Positions 1 through 5,117 of a stretch of 5,117 bases of DNA are shown here, in pieces. Source of the stretch: Candidatus Kaiserbacteria bacterium. Lineage in GTDB: Bacteria > Patescibacteria > Paceibacteria > UBA9973 > UBA2100. The stretch covers positions 1-5,117 of the forward strand of contig NVTG01000118.1 of NCBI GenBank assembly GCA_002401495.1, in the 5' to 3' direction. A program made the position numbers and the translations under genes. Numbering within the stretch: the stretch's first letter is position 1; every line of letters begins with the position of its first letter. The notes under the pieces were generated by a model, which worked only from the letters and a program-made list of their open reading frames with translations, was not told where the DNA came from and did no database searches.

Positions 1-1875
1 ATGAATAGATTGTTCTCTAGTGGAAATGGAGGATCTTATGCTTTAGGACATGGAAACAGGGAAACATGTTCAAACTTCAAAGAAATAGAATTCTTTCAAA
101 CAGAAAATACAAATTTCAAAAAGATTGCTTGTGGGATGAATCATTCGGCTTGTGTCACGTCTGAAGGAAGAGTCTATCAATGGGGAATCTGTGGTGATAT
201 TTAGGCATCCCCTGATCACAGAGATAAGTGCTTAATAAAAAAACCTCAACGAATGGCATTTTACAAAGATTCAAGTGATAACAAAGAATCAGCATTTGAC
301 ATAATGAAAAAGAAATCTTTCAGTAGACAAGAAGTTCAAATTGAAGACATAGCTCTAGGTGAAAATTTCTCCATGGCACTTGACAGAAGTGGAACAGTTT
401 ATACTTGGGGAGCAAATGAGTTCGGCTAACTAGGGCAGGGACATGACTCACCAACTTACGAACCAGTGGCACTTCATAGAATTAATAGACCAGTCGTTAA
501 AATTGGATGTGGAATGAAACATTGCTTAGGGTTGACAAAAGAGTATCAATTGATTGGATGGGGATCTAATATTCTTGGGTAACTTGGAGAAAAAATCAAT
601 GAGACTTGTTCGCTACAACCGATCTTAGTTACTGCTTTTGATGAAGCTAAGCCATATAAGTTCTCATGTGGACCGTATCATAACGTCTGTCTTTCATACA
701 AGCTTCCAAAAGTCGTTGATCCTTCAGATCTCGCTTTGTCCTCAGCTGCTAGTTCAATGCTTCAAGGAATCCGCACAGGTTAAATCTCTAACATCTCTGC
801 AGCTCAATCTGAAGCAGACCCAGGTGAAGTAGGAAAATTAAAGCAAGAAGTTCAGCGTCTCCGAAAATAGCTAATCCTCCAAAGTGGTCACAACAGTAAG
901 TTACCTTTGATAACCTTTCCAGTGTTAAACTCTCAAGGTCTCTCCTCAGAAATGGATGAAAACATGCTCTCTCTTGACGACATGTCCCCTGAAAAACGCA
1001 GCAAAGACAAAAAAGCCCTACATTAGCAAGACATGAATGCCATTATGGGCAACAGAGCTTTCAAGCCAAACTTTGAAATAAAATACGAAGAGCTTATAAA
1101 AGACAGAAAGATCAGTGAGGGAGGTTATGGATTGGTCTTCAAGGGAAGATGGAAAGCCACAACAGTCGCAATCAAAGAAATAAAAAAAGAGATCGTTGAA
1201 CAAGATAAATTAGAAGAGTTTAAAAATGAATGCGCTGTCATGGAAGTCATTAGACATCCCAATATTGTTATGTTCCTCGGAGCAACTACTGTACCACCTC
1301 ATTTGTGCATTATTTTGGAGTACTGTGGCAGAGGATCGTTATGGAGTTGCTTGCATGATATGTAGTTGAAGATTTCATGGGAGTTCAGAAGAAAACTGGC
1401 GCTAGATATTGCAAAAGGAGTGTTTTATTTGCATACCTTCAAGCCACCAATCTTGCATCGAGATTTGAAGAGTTTGAATGTACTGCTGGATCATGCTTGC
1501 AATGCGAAATTAGCGGATTTTGGCTGGACGAGAACTAAAGCGAAAGTTATGACTTCAAAAATTGGAACTTATCAGTGGATGGCTCCTGAAGTTATTGCTG
1601 GTTTCAAATATACTGAAAAAGCTGATGTCTTTTCATTTGGAGTTATTCTTTGGGAACTTGCGACAAGAAAGCCTCCGTATTATGGAATTGAAGGAACTGA
1701 AGTGTCAAGAAGAGTTGTGAAAGAAGATATGAGACCTAAGATCAGTGAAAGAGAGAGCCCAGCACCTTTCTTAGACATGATGAAGAAATGTTGGGATAGA
1801 GATCAAGACAAGAGACCTTATTTCGATGAGATTATTACTCTACTTGAAGGTATGAATTTCAAGAGTCTTGGATGA
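1..1875 (+). CDS. RCC1-repeat / TKL-type protein kinase fusion (624 aa, ciliate code)
   Basis: This is a predicted Ser/Thr protein kinase with an N-terminal RCC1-like beta-propeller. With TAA/TAG as Gln the frame is open from ATG 1 to TGA 1873-1875; seven reassigned codons lie at 202, 427, 580, 781, 868, 1024 and 1363. RCC1 motifs include residues 42-62 (IACGMNHS...VYQWG), 117-147 (IALGENFS...FGQLGQG), 168-196 (IGCGMKHC...LGQLG), with half-blades at 4-18 and 221-233. A short heptad stretch (V277, L280, V284, L287, L291) suggests a coiled coil. The kinase domain spans about 365-620: Gly-rich loop 372-377 (first Gly is Ser), K392 in VAIK, likely alphaC E410, HRDLKSLN 486-493, DFG 506-508, and GTYQWMAPE 522-530. 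All core catalytic residues are present, so it is probably active. The HRDLKSxN and GTxxWMAPE motifs resemble Raf/CTR1-like TKL kinases. The ATG is the first base of the window, so an upstream start cannot be excluded, although opening on a half-blade fits a genuine N-terminus. The substrate is unknown. Confidence 0.93.
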
Positions 1876-1888
1876 TATATTCTTTAAA
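1876..1888. other. 13-bp gap between convergent stop codons
   Basis: Only 13 bp (tatattctttaaa) separate the TGA of the RCC1-kinase gene (1873-1875, plus) from the TGA of CFAP251 (1889-1891 on the plus axis, minus strand). There is no room for separate 3' UTRs, so each transcript probably runs into the other gene's coding sequence or is cleaved almost at its stop codon. I see no AATAAA-type signal close to either stop. Confidence 0.85.
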
Positions 1889-4800
1889 TCAATTAATAGT
1901 TCTAGATTCTTCTTCAGGAATAACTCCCATTTATCCATATTATCCATCGGCAAGTATCAATTGTCCATCAATAATTTCTTCATCATCTGCTTCTTCAACC
2001 TCTTCGAATCCAAGCACATTTTCTGCAAATTCGTCTGCTGAGATTTCATTTGGAAGTGCTTTTTGTATCAATTGTTCTCCCACCAAAAGTTGAAGGCATT
2101 CACCAAGTTCGTCGAATTTCATGCCTTCTTACCCATCTTGGAGGTAAGTTGTTAAGTCATCTGTTAATATGATTAGGGATTAAACTTACCTCTAGTGAGA
2201 GATCCTCTTTTATCACCTGCAAATAGAGCTTCAAAGGCAGCCTCAATGTTGTTTTTACCGATTCCATAAACTGGTCTATGATTCACAAAAAGACGGATAA
2301 AAGTATCAAGCTCAACTGCATTTACATATTGTCCAGTTTCAGTGAACTTGGAGAACTTAACTTCATCTTTCATGTGTTATATTTCCATCTCTGTTGGATA
2401 ATACCCCATAGCTCTCATCAAATTAGGTAATTCTTCCAAAGGCACTGATCCATCAAGCTTCCTCGTCTTGTTGGTATTCTCATCTTTTGATCTAATCATC
2501 GCATAATAAAAGAAATCTTTCATATCTTAGTACGTCTATCCATCTCTGCCACCTTCAATCAAGTTAATAAAGGGCTCAATGTTCTCGCCTCCCATCAAGA
2601 TTGCTTATTCAATTGGAGTAATATCGATACCCCACATGTTGATTGAGAGATCATCACCGCCGCAAGTGAAAAGGTACTTGCCATCCAGAGTCACGCATAG
2701 ATCAACTACTCTGTCAGGGTGAGCTATCAGTCCCATAGTCTTGTTTGGATTACCGTCAAGTGGAAGCTTGATCAAGCCAATAACTTTTTCTTTGGTGGAG
2801 TAAGCCAGGAACTTGTCAGCGTTGCCTTCAATGTCTAGCTTTTTTAGCTTTATCATTTCTCCTCCGTAGGTAGGGCCAAGACAAGTTCTTCTGCTGCCTC
2901 TAGTTGAGATGTTCCAGATTTTCATTTTGTAATCGTCATTGACTGTCATGAGTAAGTCCTCTTTGGAGTCTGGTTTTGGGTACCAGATGCAGGCTGATGG
3001 TCTTGCTTCTTGTTCAATTTCAAAAGCATTGACTTCTTTCAATCCATCTTGATCATTAGAGGCATAGACGTCAAATTCAAAGAGCTTTCTGTCTTTTCCA
3101 ATACTGAAAAGTCTCAATTTCATATCTTCATTTTCATCAAGACTTTCTCCGAAGCAAATGTCTGCAACTTCCACGAAATGTGATCTTGTTTTTCCTGCAA
3201 ATAGCCATTTTTCTGGTTCACTTGGGTCTTGAGCCTAAGGATCTTTCTATTTCTTGAATAAACACACACACAGATCCACATCCATCGTTGCTAGATGCTT
3301 AGAGTCAGATGCAAGGATCAACTTGGTGATTGGAGGCTTGGGTGTTCTCTCTGAATTCACACAGTCATCTTGAAGCTTGTCAAGTGTGTAATGATCCAAG
3401 AATCTAATGGTTCCAGCTGAATTACCAATGCAGAGAGTAGAGCCATCGGGAGTGAACTCCATAGTAGCAGGCTATTCCTTATCAAAGGACTCAAAATTAT
3501 TCACAAGAGTCTCTTTAGTTAGGTAGTTCCAAGTGATTATGAACCCAGACTTTCCTGCCATAGCTAAGATAGGCTTTGTAGGATGCACAGCGATTGCATT
3601 CACCTTTGACTTGAGCCCATGGAAAATAGTCTCACCTCTTTTCTTAGATGGATCAATCTCCTCAAAAATGAAAGACTGTAGCATGCAAACCATAGCTGAA
3701 GTATCTGAAACAAGGAAGTCGGCACACTTGAAAGAGTCTCTTTTCTTCTTTTGATCATCATCATATTCATCATAGGGATCCACAGCCTCTCTAGCATCCA
3801 TGTCCGCGAATGAGATAGATTTTATCTCACTTAAATTCAAATCTTCGAACCAAGCGCAAATTTAGAATTGATAGTCATAAAATCTGATTGACCCGTCGTT
3901 ATTCCCTGTCACAAGGTACTGGTTATGAATAGTCAAGATGTTGATTTGATTATTGTTTTGATTCACTGTCACTACCTTGATAAGTCTCTTCTCATTGGGC
4001 TGAGCAATACCATCAACAATCAGAGAAATGTCCCAAACAAGGATGTCTCCGTGATCAGAGGCAGTAACTGCTTGAGTGGAATCTGGAATAAATACTGATT
4101 GAGTGAACTTTGAATTTGTTTTCTCTTTCTTTGAGAAAGCCGACTTAGGCACTTAAGGAGAATAGTACTCAAACATCTGCATATCTGTCTCCCAGTTCAA
4201 AAAGAAAACTCTAGCTCGTCCGTTGGAAACTATCTCTTTTACATTTGATCCATTGAATTTAACCCAAAGTTATTTATCTTCTTTATTATATTCAAATGCT
4301 CTTGTGACTAAAGGATCATTGAGATCTTCGTTTGTCCAATCCCATAAGGAGATTTTTTATTGTTTTTCTTCGTTTGAGAGGGTCACTATGTACATGGAAT
4401 CTGGAGAGATATCCATTGTGAGGACTCCATTTTCATGAGGAGTGAAGAATGTTTTTACAGGGGTTGCTGTTTGAGAATCCCAGATTACTAGCATGGAATC
4501 GGGACCGGAGTCTGCTGTTACTATCCATCGTTTGTCTGGAGAACATACAGTGCAAGTGATCTTATTACAATGACCTTAAAGTAACTTTTAAGTGCGAGAA
4601 ACATAGTTATAAATGACCCCAGTGTGAGCAGCAGAGTAAAATATTTCCTAATTCTGTCAATCATTTAAACTTACAGTTCTCTGATCAGTGGTCAGGTTAT
4701 GAATGCCTTGGTCGATATCTTTATTAAAACCTATAACCCATTACAAATTCTAGACCGCTTCTTGAGAAGCGTTAGTGATGAGAATAAACGAAACTTACAA

Positions 4801-4975
4801 GCGCATTCACTCCTCCCTCTGCACCATCTTCTTCTTCAATATAGGGTCCTTGATTGTATCCTTCACCTTCTTCTTAGTTTTAACCTGATGTAATAAGTAA
4901 AGGATTTCAGTGCTTACCTTCTTGATCAATAGAATAGCCATATCCTGGCGCTCCATAACCCTCTTCTTAATTCAT
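1889..4975 (-). CDS. CFAP251: CFAP251 (WDR66/FAP251), radial-spoke-associated WD40 protein, five exons
   Basis: In other organisms this axonemal protein belongs to the calmodulin- and spoke-associated complex at the base of radial spoke 3 and is needed for normal ciliary beating. My exon model on the minus strand is 4975-4918, 4884-4799, 4749-4675, 4653-2190 and 2160-1889: 2955 nt, 984 residues, TGA stop, with 21 in-frame TAA/TAG codons read as Gln. Residues 1-48 are acidic and Gly/Tyr/Gln-rich. WD40 repeats fill about 50-755, with blades such as LLQGHCNK...VIWD (97-132), GSIRFYDYQFQ (327-337) and, last, CGGDDLSINMWGID. The C-terminal part carries family hallmarks: FFYYAMIRS 787-795, VNHRPVYGIG near 863-872, and an EF-hand-like loop around 885-896 with Ala and Arg at ligand positions 1 and 5, so it probably does not bind calcium. 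The tail is acidic. I chose the ATG at 4975 because the sequence upstream turns AT-rich; in-frame ATGs at 5062 and 5044 would add up to 29 residues. Confidence 0.94.
2161..2189 (-). other. CFAP251 intron 4 (29 nt, phase 1)
   Basis: The donor is GTAAGTTT and the acceptor AACAG, with an internal CCTAATC branch-point-like motif. It splits the Asp codon (residue 895) in the EF-hand-like segment GDKRGSLTR-DDLTTYLQ. Retention shifts the frame and meets TGA at 2121-2119, fourteen codons into the next exon. Confidence 0.92.
4654..4674 (-). other. CFAP251 intron 3 (21 nt, phase 0)
   Basis: A very short intron running from donor GTAAGTTT to acceptor GACAG. Its length is a multiple of three and it carries an in-frame TGA as its sixth codon, so it must be removed. 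Splicing gives ...TTDQRT-NQEIFYSAAHTG, which continues the first WD40 blade as expected for CFAP251. Confidence 0.88.
4750..4798 (-). other. CFAP251 intron 2 (49 nt, phase 0)
   Basis: The donor is GTAAGT and the acceptor CTAG, with a CTAAC branch-point-like motif about 22 nt before the acceptor. Two nearer AGs (CAAG, GAAG) are out of frame; only the TAG at 4750-4752 joins exon 2 (...GGVNAL) to NLQWVIGFN in the frame required by the conserved protein. The acceptor choice therefore rests on reading frame and family similarity. Confidence 0.8.
4885..4917 (-). other. CFAP251 intron 1 (33 nt, phase 1)
   Basis: On the minus strand the donor is GTAAGC and the acceptor ATCAG. Removal joins GAA-G to GT-TAA-AAC, giving E-G-Q-N in the acidic N-terminal region. 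The length is a multiple of three, but the unspliced frame meets a TGA at the fourth codon (GGT AAG CAC TGA), so splicing is needed for the protein. Confidence 0.85.
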
Positions 4976-5117
4976 TTTCTATTAGATTAATAATTTAAAA
5001 ATATGATTGTCTTTAATCTAATCCGGAGACGACCTTTGCCACATATCCACATCATCGAGCATACAAAGAGCTTATTTTGTACTCCAGCAACCAAAGTTTC
5101 AAGTGCTAATGCTATTT
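4976..5117. promoter_or_regulatory. Upstream flank of CFAP251; probable 5' UTR/promoter, no recognised gene
   Basis: The part next to the CFAP251 ATG (about 4981-5022) is markedly AT-rich, as expected for non-coding sequence between ciliate genes, and holds a 10-bp inverted repeat. From about 5023 to the edge the composition looks more like coding sequence. Two open frames reach the edge: a minus-strand frame 5115-4972 (47 codons, containing LVAGVQNKLFVCSMMW) and a plus-strand frame from ATG 5003. I recognise neither, and frames this short are expected by chance when TGA is the only stop. Confidence 0.4.
4981..5022. repeat. 10-bp perfect inverted repeat with 22-nt spacer
   Basis: ATTAGATTAA (4981-4990) is matched exactly by its reverse complement TTAATCTAAT (5013-5022), separated by 22 nt of AT-rich sequence. 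It begins 6 bp upstream of the CFAP251 ATG on the minus strand. It could be a dyad binding site or a hairpin in the 5' leader, or chance pairing in AT-rich DNA. Pairing ends at the next outer base pair (T4980/C5023). Confidence 0.7.

Noticed and set aside
638..832. Plus-strand open frame of 64 codons.
   Set aside because: It lies in another frame within the RCC1-kinase gene and resembles no protein.
1018..1203. Minus-strand open frame of 61 codons.
   Set aside because: It is antisense to the conserved kinase ATP-binding lobe.
202..1365. Seven in-frame TAA/TAG codons could mean that the first gene is a pseudogene or several small genes.
   Set aside because: The same frame continues through conserved RCC1 and kinase motifs, and TAR falls where Gln is expected; the second gene shows the same pattern.
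1..1875. Orthologue of NEK8 or NEK9 (RCC1 plus kinase, ciliary).
   Set aside because: The domain order is reversed and the kinase motifs are TKL-like, so only the combination of domain types is shared.
1872..2093. Plus-strand Ser-rich open frame overlapping the kinase stop codon.
   Set aside because: It is antisense to the last CFAP251 exon; the Ser richness mirrors the acidic tail codons (GAA/GAT) read backwards.
3262..3272. Short AC dinucleotide run that might be a microsatellite.
   Set aside because: It has only about five units and encodes part of a WD40 blade (DLCVCLF), so it is ordinary coding sequence.
3533..3754. Plus-strand open frame of 73 codons.
   Set aside because: It is antisense to the WD40 region of CFAP251, where the minus strand encodes conserved blades.
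4223..4438. Plus-strand open frame of 71 codons, and a similar one at 4699-4893.
   Set aside because: The first is antisense to WD40 coding sequence in exon 4; the second crosses CFAP251 exons and introns on the opposite strand without a recognisable product.

Overview
The window is protein-coding DNA from a nucleus in which TAA and TAG are read as glutamine and only TGA stops translation. This points to a ciliate. Both genes are broken repeatedly by TAA/TAG under the standard code. Read with TAR=Gln they become continuous, with Gln exactly where families demand it, for example the F-G-Q-L-G and L-G-Q-L-G motifs of the RCC1 repeats. Introns of 21-49 nt with GTAAG donors also suit a ciliate. 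The base composition is less AT-rich than I would expect for Tetrahymena or Paramecium, so a spirotrich-like macronuclear genome is my guess, but I cannot name the genus. No C4A4/G4T4 telomere repeat is present.

Layout: (1) 1-1875, plus strand: an intronless gene for a 624-residue protein with an N-terminal RCC1-type beta-propeller, a short coiled-coil linker and a C-terminal tyrosine-kinase-like (TKL) Ser/Thr kinase domain. (2) 1876-1888: only 13 bp between the two converging stop codons. (3) 1889-4975, minus strand: a five-exon gene for a 984-residue protein that I recognise as CFAP251 (WDR66/FAP251), a WD40 protein with a C-terminal degenerate EF-hand region. In other organisms it sits at the base of radial spoke 3 in ciliary axonemes. 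(4) 4976-5117: upstream flank of CFAP251, with an AT-rich stretch carrying a perfect 10-bp inverted repeat, then sequence with no recognisable gene.

The two genes converge tail to tail and do not form an operon. The kinase's substrate is unknown, and its position beside a ciliary structural gene is only weak circumstantial evidence about its role. I found no mobile element, CRISPR array, RNA gene or clearly new multi-gene system. The points most worth following up are the RCC1-then-TKL kinase architecture, the very tight convergent gene ends, and four tiny introns that would each give a premature TGA if retained.
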